64,000 bases of DNA, from NCBI GenBank assembly GCA_963666415.2, contig CAXXPD010000003.1:2480001-2544000 (forward strand), in the 5' to 3' direction. Positions 17,191 through 26,424 of the stretch are shown here, piece by piece. Position 1 is the first letter of the stretch; each line of letters opens with the position of its first letter. Source of the stretch: Bin87 sp963666415. Its GTDB lineage: Bacteria > Chloroflexota > Dehalococcoidia > Lucifugimonadales > UBA3495. The position numbers and the translations under genes are program-made. Under the pieces are notes generated by a model. It saw only the letters and a program-made list of their open reading frames with translations, made no database searches and had not been told where the DNA came from.

Positions 17191-18603
17191 ATGCGCATAG
17201 TGAGTCAATCCTACGACGACGCCATCGCCACGCTGCTGTCTCTGGTTGACCACGAGCGCAGCGCCCCGACGCTGCCGCGTCAAAAACGTATCTACGACCT
17301 GCGCAATATTCAGCGGCTGCTGGAGCGCATGGGAGAGCCGCAACGCTTGCCTGGCATCGCCCACGTGGCGGGCACCAAGGGAAAGGGCAGCACCGCTGCC
17401 ATGATCGAATCCATCATGCGCGCCGCCGGCCACTCCACCGGGTTCTACTCTTCGCCGCACCTGCACTCGTTTTGCGAGCGCATCCGCCGCAACGGGCAGC
17501 CGGTGAGCCAGCGCCGGTTTGCCAAGTTGACTGACGCCGTGTGGCCCTACCACATCGCCAATGCCGCCGACCCGGACGCCGGCCCCGCCACCTTGTTTGA
17601 GTACCTGACTGCCATGGCATTCTGGTGCTTTCACCAGGACCAAACCGATTGCAGCGTCATAGAAGTGGGCCTCGGCGGGAAACTGGACGCAACCAACGTG
17701 GTGACGCCAGCTGTCAGCGCCATCACCCCGGTCAGCCTGGACCACATGGCTATTCTGGGCGACACCATTGGGGAAATCGCCGCCGACAAAGCCGGCATCA
17801 TCAAACCGGAGGTGCCGGTTGTCGTTGCGCCCCAGTCCGAAGAAGCGGCGGGCGTCATTCGCGCCATCGCCCGGCGCCAATCCGCGCCGATCGTTTCGGT
17901 CGGCGACGACGTGCGCTGGGAAACGGCCTGCCTGGGCATTGATGGTCAGGACGTCACCGTCCACGGCCAACTTGCCACCTACCACGCCCGTCTGCCGCTG
18001 CTGGGCCAGTTTCAGGGCGCCAATGCCGCCACCGCAGTGGCCGCCGCCGAGTCGTTGTCGGCCAGCGGATACCGCATAACACCTCAGGCGGTCGCCGATG
18101 GGTTGGCCAGCGTAGAGTGGCCATGCCGTCTGGAGGTGTTAAGCCGGAACCCGATGTTGGTGGCCGACGGCGCCCATAATGACCATTCCGTGGCCGCCGT
18201 GCTGGAAACTCTGGGCGACTATTTGCCCCATCGCCGCCTCATCCTGGTCACTGGCTTCTCCCGGGACAAACAGGTGGACGCAATGGTCAAGCTGCTGTCC
18301 CGGCGGGCCGCCCGCGTCATCGCCACCCGCTCCCGACACCCTCGCTCCATGCGCCCTTCGGAGATTGCCGACGCTTTCCGGCAATCCGGACTGCCCACTC
18401 CAGCGGTAACCTCGTGTCCACAGGTGTCAATCGCCGTCGATGAGGCGCGAGCCATTGCCGGCGACAATGACCTCATCCTGGTAACCGGCTCCCTGTTCGT
18501 AGCCGCGGAAGCGCGGGAAGCGATAGTTGGTATCGCTCCAGAAAAATATCCGGATTTGATGCCTGCTGATTTACGGAGCCCCACATTGGGCGAGAAGGTA
18601 TAA
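17191..18603 (+). CDS. folC: Bifunctional folylpolyglutamate synthase / dihydrofolate synthase
   Basis: FolC adds glutamate to dihydropteroate and folates. The ATP-binding P-loop is HVAGTKGKGSTAAMIE (61-68 core). The Mur-ligase-like centre includes SSPHLHSFCERIRRNGQPV, EVGLGGKLDATNVV and ITPVSLDHMAILGDTIGEIAADKAGIIK. The C-terminal domain starts at VLSRNPMLVADGAHN. At 470 aa it is slightly longer than E. coli FolC. Its last codons gta-taa overlap a TATAAT (18599-18604) that may serve the next gene, fabF copy 2. Confidence 0.94.
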   Translation: MRIVSQSYDDAIATLLSLVDHERSAPTLPRQKRIYDLRNIQRLLERMGEPQRLPGIAHVAGTKGKGSTAAMIESIMRAAGHSTGFYSSPHLHSFCERIRRNGQPVSQRRFAKLTDAVWPYHIANAADPDAGPATLFEYLTAMAFWCFHQDQTDCSVIEVGLGGKLDATNVVTPAVSAITPVSLDHMAILGDTIGEIAADKAGIIKPEVPVVVAPQSEEAAGVIRAIARRQSAPIVSVGDDVRWETACLGIDGQDVTVHGQLATYHARLPLLGQFQGANAATAVAAAESLSASGYRITPQAVADGLASVEWPCRLEVLSRNPMLVADGAHNDHSVAAVLETLGDYLPHRRLILVTGFSRDKQVDAMVKLLSRRAARVIATRSRHPRSMRPSEIADAFRQSGLPTPAVTSCPQVSIAVDEARAIAGDNDLILVTGSLFVAAEAREAIVGIAPEKYPDLMPADLRSPTLGEKV

Positions 18604-18643
18604 TTGTTAAATGATGCAAACAGCCAACCACTAATTTCTTTCC

Positions 18644-19915
18644 ATGATCCATAACCACAACGGACATTCACATTCCCCGCGCCGCGTTGTCGTAACCGGG
18701 ATAGGCGCCGTTACCCCATTGGGGTTGACAGCGCAGGATTTTTGGGATGCCCTGCTGGCGGGTACTTCGGGTATTGGCCCGATGACGCTCTGCGACCCTA
18801 CCGACTATCCCTGTCACATCGCCGGGGAAGCCGACGGCTTCGACCCTACCGACTATATGCCGGGTCGCGAAGCCAGGCGCATGGCCCGTTTCTCCCAATT
18901 GGCGGTGGGAGCCGCCCTGGAAGCCGTGGCCCATGCCGAACTGGATATCAGCAAGGAAGACCCCTACCGGGTCGGGGTGCTGCTCGGCAACGGCAACGGT
19001 GGCTTCCCCACACTGGAAGAGAACTGCCGTATCCTCGCCACCAAGGGCGGAATGAGGATGTCTCCGTTTTTCTTCCCCATGGTCCTGCCCAACATGGCAG
19101 CCGCCAACGTCAGCCACCACGTCGGCGCGCAGGGCTACAACTCCACATCCACCACCGCCTGCGCGGCATCCAACAACGCCATTGGGGAAGCCCTCCAGGC
19201 CATTCGCCACGGCACCGCGGACGTGATGCTGACCGGTGGCACCGAGGCGGGGATCAGCCAACTGGGTCTGGCGGGATTCTCCGTGATGCGCGCCCTCAGC
19301 ACCAGAAACGACGAACCGCACCGCGCCAGCCGACCTTTCGACGCGCAGCGCGACGGTTTCGTGCCTGCCGAAGGCGCGGGAATTCTGGTTCTGGAAGAAC
19401 TGGAACGAGCTAAAGCCCGCGGGGCTCGCATCCTGTGCGAGGTGTCCGGCTTCGGCGCCACTTCAGACGCTGGTCATCTGGTCCAGCCGCTGGAAACCGG
19501 CACCAGCGCCGCCCGCGCCATGGCCGCTGCCCTCGGCGACGCCGGCCTTACCCCCGATGATGTGGATTACATCAACGCCCACGGAACATCCACACCGATC
19601 AACGACGCTGTTGAAACGAAGGCGATCAAGCGGCTGTTCAGCGAACGGGCGTATGACGTGCCAATCAGCAGCACCAAGAGCATGATCGGCCACGCGTTGG
19701 GCGGTGCGGGCGCGCTGGAAGCCGTCGCCTGCGTCAAAACCATCCTGGACCAGAAAATCCACCCAACGATGAACTATGAGTGGCCCGATCCGGATTGCGA
19801 CCTCGACTACGTGCCCAACCAGCCTCGCCACGCGAAGGTGGACGTAGCGCTGTCCAACGCCTTTGGTTTCGGGGGGCAAAACGCCTGCATCGTGTTCACG
19901 CGGTACGAGGACTAG
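18644..19915 (+). CDS. fabF: Beta-ketoacyl-ACP synthase II (copy 2)
   Basis: Full KAS II with catalytic C173 (TTACAAS), H313 (NAHGTST) and H350 (MIGHALGG), and the C-terminal SNAFGFGGQNACIVF. An N-terminal His/Asn-rich leader (MIHNHNGHSHSPRR) precedes the first strand RRVVVTGIGAVTPLG. It differs substantially from copy 1, so the genome has two KAS II paralogues within 8 kb, with copy 1 tied to a radical SAM gene. This copy stands alone after folC and is the likelier general fatty-acid enzyme. Confidence 0.93.
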   Translation: MIHNHNGHSHSPRRVVVTGIGAVTPLGLTAQDFWDALLAGTSGIGPMTLCDPTDYPCHIAGEADGFDPTDYMPGREARRMARFSQLAVGAALEAVAHAELDISKEDPYRVGVLLGNGNGGFPTLEENCRILATKGGMRMSPFFFPMVLPNMAAANVSHHVGAQGYNSTSTTACAASNNAIGEALQAIRHGTADVMLTGGTEAGISQLGLAGFSVMRALSTRNDEPHRASRPFDAQRDGFVPAEGAGILVLEELERAKARGARILCEVSGFGATSDAGHLVQPLETGTSAARAMAAALGDAGLTPDDVDYINAHGTSTPINDAVETKAIKRLFSERAYDVPISSTKSMIGHALGGAGALEAVACVKTILDQKIHPTMNYEWPDPDCDLDYVPNQPRHAKVDVALSNAFGFGGQNACIVFTRYED

Positions 19916-19936
19916 CCCAGCGCCGGCTAACGCGCC

Positions 19937-19970
19937 AAAAAACTGCCGGAGTTTTCGCAAACCCCGGCAG
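19937..19970 (-). terminator. Rho-independent terminator of the SWIM gene
   Basis: The hairpin arms ctgccggagttt (19943-19954) and aaaccccggcag (19959-19970) pair with one mismatch around a tcgc loop. On the minus strand it is followed by six T (19937-19942). It stops transcription coming from the SWIM gene and lies between it and the convergent fabF. Confidence 0.8.
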
Positions 19971-19996
19971 GAAAACCAACGATGGGTCGCGGTAAG

Positions 19997-20254
19997 CTAG
20001 GCGCTGGTGGTCTGTTCCATACCGCGCCCCACGAGCATATCATCGAGCATTCGCTGCATTGCCATGGTGTGGCTGCAAACCTGACGGGTGGCGAAGAAAG
20101 CGCACTCGCAACTCCAGTCGCCGCTCTTGTACGCTACCCGATAGGTGTTGTGGTTGCCGAGGAATGACGCTTCAAAGGTGTGGATGTTCACCCGATCCGG
20201 TTCCTCGGCGTATTTCCGTGCTTTGTCGACCTTGCCAATGTAGCTTGAACTCAT
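19997..20254 (-). CDS. Small SWIM zinc-finger protein
   Basis: 85 aa when started at ATG 20254, which has a ggag ribosome site 6 bp upstream (an earlier start adds 14 unconserved residues). The zinc ligands form the SWIM pattern C49-x-C51-x8-C60-x-H62 (WSCECAFFATRQVCSH). SWIM domains bind DNA or proteins. This is a minimal stand-alone version preceded by a short basic helix. Its partner is unknown. The gene ends with a clear terminator and is convergent with fabF. Confidence 0.82.
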   Translation of the reverse strand: MSSSYIGKVDKARKYAEEPDRVNIHTFEASFLGNHNTYRVAYKSGDWSCECAFFATRQVCSHTMAMQRMLDDMLVGRGMEQTTSA

Positions 20255-20565
20255 TTCGGCTCCCGCAGTGTTCTCGGACGAAAAGGCAAACTGCACGCCC
20301 GGTCCTTTAATGTTACCGGCAACCGCTGTTCCTGGTCAATAGATTTTAGCCAACGCACCACAGATACCGTGCGGACAACTACGTAACCCAATATTTTGCG
20401 GTTGCGTCCCTGGTGCGTCGCCTTCACCCAAGTCCAACGCCGCGCGCTCCCTCCGCGTCGGGCGTCAGCATCTGCGGGAGCGCTTTGTGCTATGATAATC
20501 GCCGGCCCGGAAAGTTCACCGTTCCGGGCGGCCAACCTCTCTAAACTTCAGGAGTCCTTCCCCCG

Positions 20566-20883
20566 ATGACTACTCAGGCGGTTTCGATCGAACTTGAACC
20601 CCGCACCGTGCTTGGCAAGAAGGTCAAGACCCTGCGGCGCGCTGGTATCATTCCAGTCAACATCTACGGCGCCGGCATGGAATCGCGCGCGATGCAGTGC
20701 GAAGAACGCCCTCTGCTCAGGGCGCTCAACGCCGCCGGTGGCGAGGAAGGCCAACCGATGCGGCTGACCGTGGGCGGCGAGTCTACTCAATTTGTCGCCC
20801 GCGCCGCGGACATCCAGTGGGCTCCCAGAACCGGCGGCATCTTGCACGTCGATTTCCAGACTGTAACAGTTCAGACTTGGTGA
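20566..20883 (+). CDS. rplY: 50S ribosomal protein L25, 3' codons displaced by IS66
   Basis: L25 binds 5S rRNA. The text TTQAVSIELEPRTVLGKKVKTLRRAGIIPVNIYG is the conserved N-terminal RNA-binding part. The protein is short, lacking the long CTC-type C-terminal domain. The IS66 at 20863-22294 entered after codon 99. Before insertion the reading was ..VDFQT-VSA-stop (gtg tca gcc tga, now at 22303-22314), giving 102 aa. The interrupted gene reads ..VDFQT-VTVQTW-stop, 105 aa. Only the last residues changed, so function is probably kept. An aggag site lies before the ATG. Confidence 0.88.
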   Translation: MTTQAVSIELEPRTVLGKKVKTLRRAGIIPVNIYGAGMESRAMQCEERPLLRALNAAGGEEGQPMRLTVGGESTQFVARAADIQWAPRTGGILHVDFQTVTVQTW

Positions 20884-22294
20884 GGTGAATTGGCCGAAGG
20901 CGGGTTGCCGAACGCTGGCACGGGTGGCGGTGGTTATGTCATATACAGGGCATGGATACTGAAGTGGACCTGACCACCGTCGACCGCGCTGTCCTCATTG
21001 CCATCATCGCCGAGTTACAGGCGGTGATTGAGCGGTTGCAGCGGCGGATTGCCGAACTGGAAGGCCAGGCGAAACCGGGCGGCCCGCTCCGAATGCCCGG
21101 CCTCAAGGCGAAATCGGGCCGGAAGCCCCCAGCGCAGCCGGGGCCCCGCAAGCAGCGACGCCACGGCTTCGCCCGCCCGCGCATGACACCGACCCACCGG
21201 GTGGAGCACGTGATGGAGAACTGTCCCGATTGCGGCGCCCACCGGTCCGGCGGCTGGATCCAGCGCACTCGGGAGGTCATCGAGCTGCCGGTGGTTCCCG
21301 CGCAAGTCACCGAGCACGTCTACATTGCTCGGACTTGCCCGGCCTGCCGACGGCGCTGCACACCTCCGGCGGAACTGGGCGGCGTGGTCTTGGGTCAGCA
21401 GCGCCTCGGCGTCAACCTGCTCAGCCTGATCGCCACGCTGCGGGAAGAGGGGCGGCTGCCCATCCGCAGCGTCCAGTGGTATCTGGACACCGTGCATCAG
21501 TTGCGCCTCAGCGTGGGGGCCATCGTGAGCGCCATCCATCGCACGGCGCAGCGGGCCCAACCGGCAGTGGCCGCGATCCTGGACCGCATCCGCGCCAGCC
21601 CAGTGGTCCACGCCGACGAAACCGGCTGGCGTCAGAGCGGGGCCAACGGCTACGTGTGGACTTTCAGCACCCCCACCGAACGCTACTTCCTGCGGCGGGG
21701 TCGGGGCAAAACAGTCGTGGACGAGGCGCTGAGCGATGCTTTCTCCGGAGTATTGGTCAGCGATTTCTACGCCGCCTACCACCATTATGACGGCCCCAAG
21801 CAGCGGTGCTGGGCCCACCTGCTGCGGGACATCCACGACCTGCGCACCCGCTACCCCGATGCTGCGCCACTGGCCAGGTGGGCCGACGCCGTCCACGGGA
21901 TTTACGACCGGGCCAAAGCCTGCACTCATCCCCAGGCCAAGCGGCGGCGCACCGCCCAACTGGCCCTGGAACGACAACTGCTGGCCCTCGGCCAGCCTTT
22001 CCGGCACGACCCGTCGGCAACCCAGGCCAAGCTGTGCCGACGCATCGAGCGCCACATCAAGGAACTCTTCGTCTTCGTGGCCGAACCGGACGTGCCTTCA
22101 GACAACAACGCTGCCGAACGCAGCCTGCGCCATCTGGTCATCAGCCGCAAGATCAGCGGCGGCACCCGCTCGGAGCAGGGCACCGAGAGCAAGATGACGC
22201 TGGCATCCATCTTCGGCACCTGGCGCGCCCAAGGTCTAAATCCTCTCGCCGCCTGCCGTCAGCTGCTCGTTTCCCCTCTACTCTGAACTGTTAC
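20863..22294. mobile_element. IS66-family element (single-gene type) in the rplY 3' end
   Basis: Perfect 13-bp terminal repeats gtaacagttcaga lie at 20863 and, inverted, at 22282-22294. The 8-bp duplication tccagact (20855-20862 and 22295-22302) is the IS66 hallmark. The element is 1432 bp and holds only the TnpC-type transposase, like the ISBst12 subgroup, with no tnpA/tnpB. Of the IS66 copies in the window this is the only intact, uninterrupted one. Confidence 0.93.
20952..22286 (+). CDS. IS66-family transposase (TnpC), intact
   Basis: 444 aa. An N-terminal leucine-zipper-like helix (AVLIAIIAELQAVIERLQRRIAELEGQ) is followed by a basic Pro-rich linker. Zinc-binding Cys pairs appear in ENCPDCGAH and ARTCPACRRRC. 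The catalytic core has VVHADETGWRQSG, LVSDFYAAYHHYDG, QRCWAHLLRDIHDL and VPSDNNAAERSLRHLVISRK. It is homologous to the copy at 32697-34052 but diverged in the middle, so the two were separate arrivals or old duplicates. Likely functional. Confidence 0.93.
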   Translation: MDTEVDLTTVDRAVLIAIIAELQAVIERLQRRIAELEGQAKPGGPLRMPGLKAKSGRKPPAQPGPRKQRRHGFARPRMTPTHRVEHVMENCPDCGAHRSGGWIQRTREVIELPVVPAQVTEHVYIARTCPACRRRCTPPAELGGVVLGQQRLGVNLLSLIATLREEGRLPIRSVQWYLDTVHQLRLSVGAIVSAIHRTAQRAQPAVAAILDRIRASPVVHADETGWRQSGANGYVWTFSTPTERYFLRRGRGKTVVDEALSDAFSGVLVSDFYAAYHHYDGPKQRCWAHLLRDIHDLRTRYPDAAPLARWADAVHGIYDRAKACTHPQAKRRRTAQLALERQLLALGQPFRHDPSATQAKLCRRIERHIKELFVFVAEPDVPSDNNAAERSLRHLVISRKISGGTRSEQGTESKMTLASIFGTWRAQGLNPLAACRQLLVSPLL

Positions 22295-22374
22295 TCCAGA
22301 CTGTGTCAGCCTGATCGATTGGGCGAAAATCGTCGACCCGCTGCACTTACCAGCTCCCGCACCGGAGGCCATTC

Positions 22375-23145
22375 ATGTACCTGGTTTTCATCAACGAATC
22401 TGGCAACACCGGCTCCAGTGATAACGACCCCACGCAGCCACACCATATCCACGCCGGACTTCTGGTCCACGAAAACCAGTACATATCGATGTCGGGCGAG
22501 TTCGACGCCCTCTTTCGCCGGCACTTTGGCGCGCGCCCCGGTTCGGTTGGCGCCCCGGCCCGACTGCACGCCCGCGAAATCTACCACGGCACTGGCCTCT
22601 TCCGGTCCTGGCAGCCCGAGCAGCGGGCCCAATTGCTTCAGGATTGCTTCAATATCCTCATTCGCCGCGAAACCCCCCTGCTGGTGTCTTACATTGACAA
22701 GGCCCAGTACTTGGAAGCCATCCAGTCTGAAAACAACTCCCTGTACGGAAACGCCGACCCCAGTCAACTTGCCTTTAGTCGCCTCCTCTTCGCCCTCACC
22801 ATGTTCCTGGACGAAAACGTAATGTCGCAGATGAACCCGGACGACATTATGAATTCCACCTGGACGGTCGGCGATTACGCCATGCTGATGGCCGGTTCCG
22901 ACTCCCCGTCCATACAACAGGGTCTGGTTCAGTTTTTGAGCGACGAATCTGACACCGTCACGCCAGCCATGTACGACGACCTGGTCGTTGCGGCGCCGCA
23001 AAACTCGGTGGGCGGCCAGTTGGTGGCAATGTGCACCTACTTTGTCAGGCGCTGGCTCCAGCAACCCGACGTTCCGCACAGCTACTTCGAGGCCCTCCGC
23101 GACGGTCGAGTCATTCAGGTCGTCTACCCTTACCATTTCGATTAG
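22375..23145 (+). CDS. DUF3800 domain protein
   Basis: The N-terminal MYLVFINESGNTGSSDN matches the DUF3800 opening, normally YIDESG; here Asp is replaced by Asn (INESG). The family is thought to have an RNase H-like fold and is often found near mobile DNA and defence genes. Other family-like segments are HIHAGLLVHENQY, RLHAREIYHGTGLFRSW and PLLVSYIDKAQY. The predicted Asp to Asn change in the first acidic position could impair catalysis, but the fold assignment itself is from memory. The gene lies just after the IS66 in rplY. Confidence 0.75.
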   Translation: MYLVFINESGNTGSSDNDPTQPHHIHAGLLVHENQYISMSGEFDALFRRHFGARPGSVGAPARLHAREIYHGTGLFRSWQPEQRAQLLQDCFNILIRRETPLLVSYIDKAQYLEAIQSENNSLYGNADPSQLAFSRLLFALTMFLDENVMSQMNPDDIMNSTWTVGDYAMLMAGSDSPSIQQGLVQFLSDESDTVTPAMYDDLVVAAPQNSVGGQLVAMCTYFVRRWLQQPDVPHSYFEALRDGRVIQVVYPYHFD

Positions 23146-23235
23146 CCGGGCTCCCTTACCTGCCAAACCCGGCCCTCGCCAACGCCGATCCTTTAGCGAT
23201 CAACGGGGACATCCCCGGCGTCAGGCTGCAACAGG

Positions 23236-24798
23236 ATGTTAGCTTTCCGCGCTTTTTTGTCTGCGGCGCTGGTGGCGTTGGTGTTGGCAGCATTGGCGTG
23301 CAGCGGGTCAACACCAGTATCCGATGCCTCACCATCGTTAACCCGACCCCCGGCAACCGGACCCCCGGCATCGACGGACGCCCCGCGACCGGCAACCTCG
23401 GCGCCTTCCACCCAACCCGCACGGCCATCAGTAACCGCGCCGTCCGGCTACGACCCCAACGACAATATGTACCTGCTCTGGTCGCGGGCCGGCCATCCAA
23501 TCGACGACACGCTGGTTGCGCTGGCCGATGCGGAGGCCAACCACGACCGTTCGCAGGTTCCGGTTATCCTTGAGGCCCTACGTTTCATGCGTCCGGACGC
23601 ATCCGAGTATGCCGTGCGAACCGTGGCGTCGCTCACCGGCGGCGATTTCACGTTCGGTCTGCGGGAGTGGCGGGAAATGGGTGAGTGGCTGGGCCGCAAC
23701 CTACAGAAATACCCGCCGCCGTCGCGCTATCCAGAGTGGAAGATTCACGTCCTCTCGCAAATCGATCCGGCGATGGCCGCGCTGCTGAAACCCGCTGTGG
23801 AACATTCGCCAGTGAACCTGACCGAAATCATGTGGGGCGGCGTCCGCGTGGACGGCATCCCGCCGCTCGAGAATGCGCCCTACATCCTCGCCGAACAGGC
23901 CACCTGGCTCTGGCCCGACGACCGCGTGTTTGGCGTGTCCATCAACGGCGAACATCGTGCCTACCCGCTGCGAATCATGAACGCCCACGAACTGGCCAAT
24001 GATGTACTGGGCGGCGAACCCATCTCGCTGGTGTATTGAACCCTCTGTGGCACCGGGATCGTGTATTCTGGCATCGTCAACGGGCAGCCCACCACCTTCG
24101 GCACCTCCGGCCTGCTGTATCGCAGCAACAAGGTCATGTACGACCGCGCCACCCGTTCGCTGTGGCGCCAGTTCACCGGCGAGCCCATCATCGGACCGTT
24201 GGCCACCACGGGCATCCGCCAACCACTGTTCCCTTCGGTAGTGACCACGTGGCAGGAGTGGCTGGCAGAACACCCCGACACCACGGTCTTGTCCCGCGAC
24301 ACCGGTGTCTACGAACCTGACTTCTACCTGCCCGAGAACCACCCCAGCGCAATCTACTACAGCTACTTCACCGACGCTGAGGTGATGTTTCCCGTCTGGA
24401 TTCGAGACTCCTCCTTTGCCCCCAAATCGGTCGTCATCGGCGTGTCCATCGGCGATGCGAACAAGGCGTACCCGGTCGAAGACCTCCAGCAGATTGGCGT
24501 GGTGAACGACATTGTGGGGGGCGAGGAAATCGTCGTAGTCGCCTCATCCGAATCGCGTTCTGCCCGCGTATACCGGCGCAACCAGCAGGTCTTATCGACA
24601 GAACCCAACCAGGATGGCGACGGATCGCCAAACGTGTTGACGGATTCCGACGGTGTCAGCTGGCGTGTCACCGAAGCAGCGCTGGTCAACGAGAGCAACC
24701 CCATCGAAGCGTTGCCGCGCGTGCCCACCCGCACGTCTTTCTGGTTTGGCTGGTACCAGTACCACCCCGACACCGACGTGTATCAGCCAGAGCGGTAA
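23236..24798 (+). CDS. DUF3179 lipoprotein with in-frame TGA at a conserved Cys (candidate selenoprotein)
   Basis: An N-terminal signal with a lipobox-like ALAC (hydrophobic 1-21, Cys about 22) and a Ser/Thr/Pro linker suggest a surface lipoprotein. The DUF3179 core follows: FGVSINGEHRAYPLRIMNAHELANDVLGGEPISLVY, then TGA at 24037-24039 (residue 268), then TLCGTGIVYSGIVNG. Family members read ..YCPLCGTG.. here, so the TGA replaces the first Cys of a CxxC and would give U268-T-L-C271. The frame stays open another 252 codons with conserved DUF3179 text (AYPVEDLQQIGVVNDIVGGEEIVV). A weak hairpin (gcac/gtgt around cgggatc) lies 14-28 nt after the TGA. Sec decoding is inferred. The alternative is a nonsense mutation, since other genes here carry them. 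Confidence 0.7.
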
Positions 24799-24817
24799 GC
24801 CGCAGGGCAATCGCGTC

Positions 24818-25955
24818 TTATCCGAGGAGTACTTTTAGCAGGTAGTTTTCACGCCAACCGGCGTTGAGGCGTTTGCCTTGGATGCCCACTTTCAGGGTGT
24901 GCTCGTTTTTCAGCAGGTTGTGGGAGATCTGACGCAGGGTGGCCAGGTTCTGTGGTCCGTGGGCCTTGCGCACTCGGCACTGGTCTTCTCGAAAGGTTAC
25001 ATCCAAAGTCCAATGCAGTGAGTTCTCGATGCTCCAATGGCTCCTGACGGCAGCCAGCAGTTGTCCTGCTGGGGCCGCCCGGCTGCTGATGTAGTAGCGA
25101 GGTTGACTGATAGCGCCGGCTGCGGTCTCACGATGGCCGACCACTTTGATGGCGGCCTTCAGTTGGGGCCATTGCCCGTGGGGGTTGATGTAGTCCAGGC
25201 AATCCGTCTCGGTGATGGTCCAGCAATTCCCGCCGTTCCACCCGTCCGTGTCCCTTGTTCACGGTCTGGGAGTAGTCGTAGGGCACCCCGTCAAAGCCCA
25301 ATGCTTCCGCCCCCTCGAACAGGTCTCGGATACCCTCGTGGAGTTGTCCTTGATTCTCCTTCACCGCCAGCACGTAATCGGCCCCGCCGTCCACGATCTG
25401 CTGGGCAATCTCCCGCTGGCAGCCCATGGCGTCAATGGTCACGATGCAGCCTTGCAGATCCAGCAAGTCCAGCAGTTGGGGAATGGCGGTGATCTCATTG
25501 GACTTCTCCGCCGTCCTGACCTGACCTAAAGTCAGGGTGTTCTGCGTGGCCCAAGCGCTGACCAGATGCATGGCTCCCTTGCCACCCGCGCAGTCGTGAG
25601 AACGCCGGGCCGTCTTCCCGTCAATGGCCACCACCTCCTCGGGCAGCAACTCAGCGATGGCTTGGGTCCAGGCCATGAAGCAACTCTGGAACTGCTCTGG
25701 GTCCAGACGGGCAAAAACATCGCCGAAGGTGTCAGGGGAGGGAATCCCCCCGGGCAGCTCCAGAAAGGTTTGGAACCATTCCAGCTTGCTCCTGCCGAAG
25801 AGCTCCACATGCACCCAGGAATCGGCTCCGCAGATGATGGCGCAAATGGCGATGGCGATGATGTCCACCAGTTTGTGGCGTCGGGTGCGTTCCACCCTGG
25901 GGTCGTCCAGATCAGCGAAATGATCCAGGACCGATACATGATGCGATTCTGCCAT
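24818..25955 (-). pseudogene. ISAs1-family transposase, frameshifted by one extra base
   Basis: The N-terminal part reads MAESHHVSVLDHFADLDDPRVERTRRHKLVD.. with catalytic VVAIDGKTARR and VTIDAMGCQREIAQQIVDGGADYVLAVKENQG. Near 25222 an extra T turns the expected ECWTITETDCLDYINP into ELLDHHRDGLPG, shifting the frame. The C-terminal half (RSHWSIENSLHWTLDVTFREDQCRV..NYLLKVLLG) continues in the other frame to 24818. It is related to element A but not identical. It is inactive unless complemented. Confidence 0.85.
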
Positions 25956-26028
25956 GGTCCGTTGCCCTCTCTCGTTTTATCGAATCGGGCAACATTAGGG
26001 CGTGTTGACATTTCATTATAATGGCCGT

Positions 26029-26424
26029 ATGTCAAACATCAGATTATCACCAGAACAGTGGGCTAGGATTCTCGATTTCTTGCGTGGCTGCACCGGCCTG
26101 TACGTTGGCCAGGAAGCGGATTGCCGGCGTTTTGTCGAGGCCGTCTTATGGATTAACCGCTCTGGGGCCCAATGGCGACTGCTGCCAGCCGAATACGGGA
26201 ACTGGAACAGCGTCTACAAACGATTCGCCCGTTGGACTGACCAAGGCGTCTGGGCACAAATGCATCAACATTGCTGCGACGACGCGGATCTGGAATACCT
26301 GATCATCGACAGCACGGTGGTCCGGGCGCACCCTTGCGCGGCGGGAGCTCCCCCCCAAAGGGTGGCCAGGCGGCCCAGGCCCTGGGCCGGAGCCGCGGCG
26401 GGTTCAGCACCAAGATTCACGTGA
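26029..26424 (+). CDS. IS5-family transposase, upstream frame
   Basis: DUF4096-type N-terminal half: RLSPEQWARILDFLRG, CRRFVEAVLWINRSGAQWRLLPAEYGNWNSVYKRFARWTDQGVW, then the first catalytic Asp in EYLIIDSTVVRAHPCAAGA. It reaches a run of seven C at 26351-26357, where a -1 slip joins PKGGQAAQALGRSRGGFSTKIHV in the second ORF. Without the slip it ends in an Arg/Pro-rich tail. ATG 26029 is preferred over an upstream alternative because homologues begin MSNIRLSPEQW. Confidence 0.83.
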   Translation: MSNIRLSPEQWARILDFLRGCTGLYVGQEADCRRFVEAVLWINRSGAQWRLLPAEYGNWNSVYKRFARWTDQGVWAQMHQHCCDDADLEYLIIDSTVVRAHPCAAGAPPQRVARRPRPWAGAAAGSAPRFT

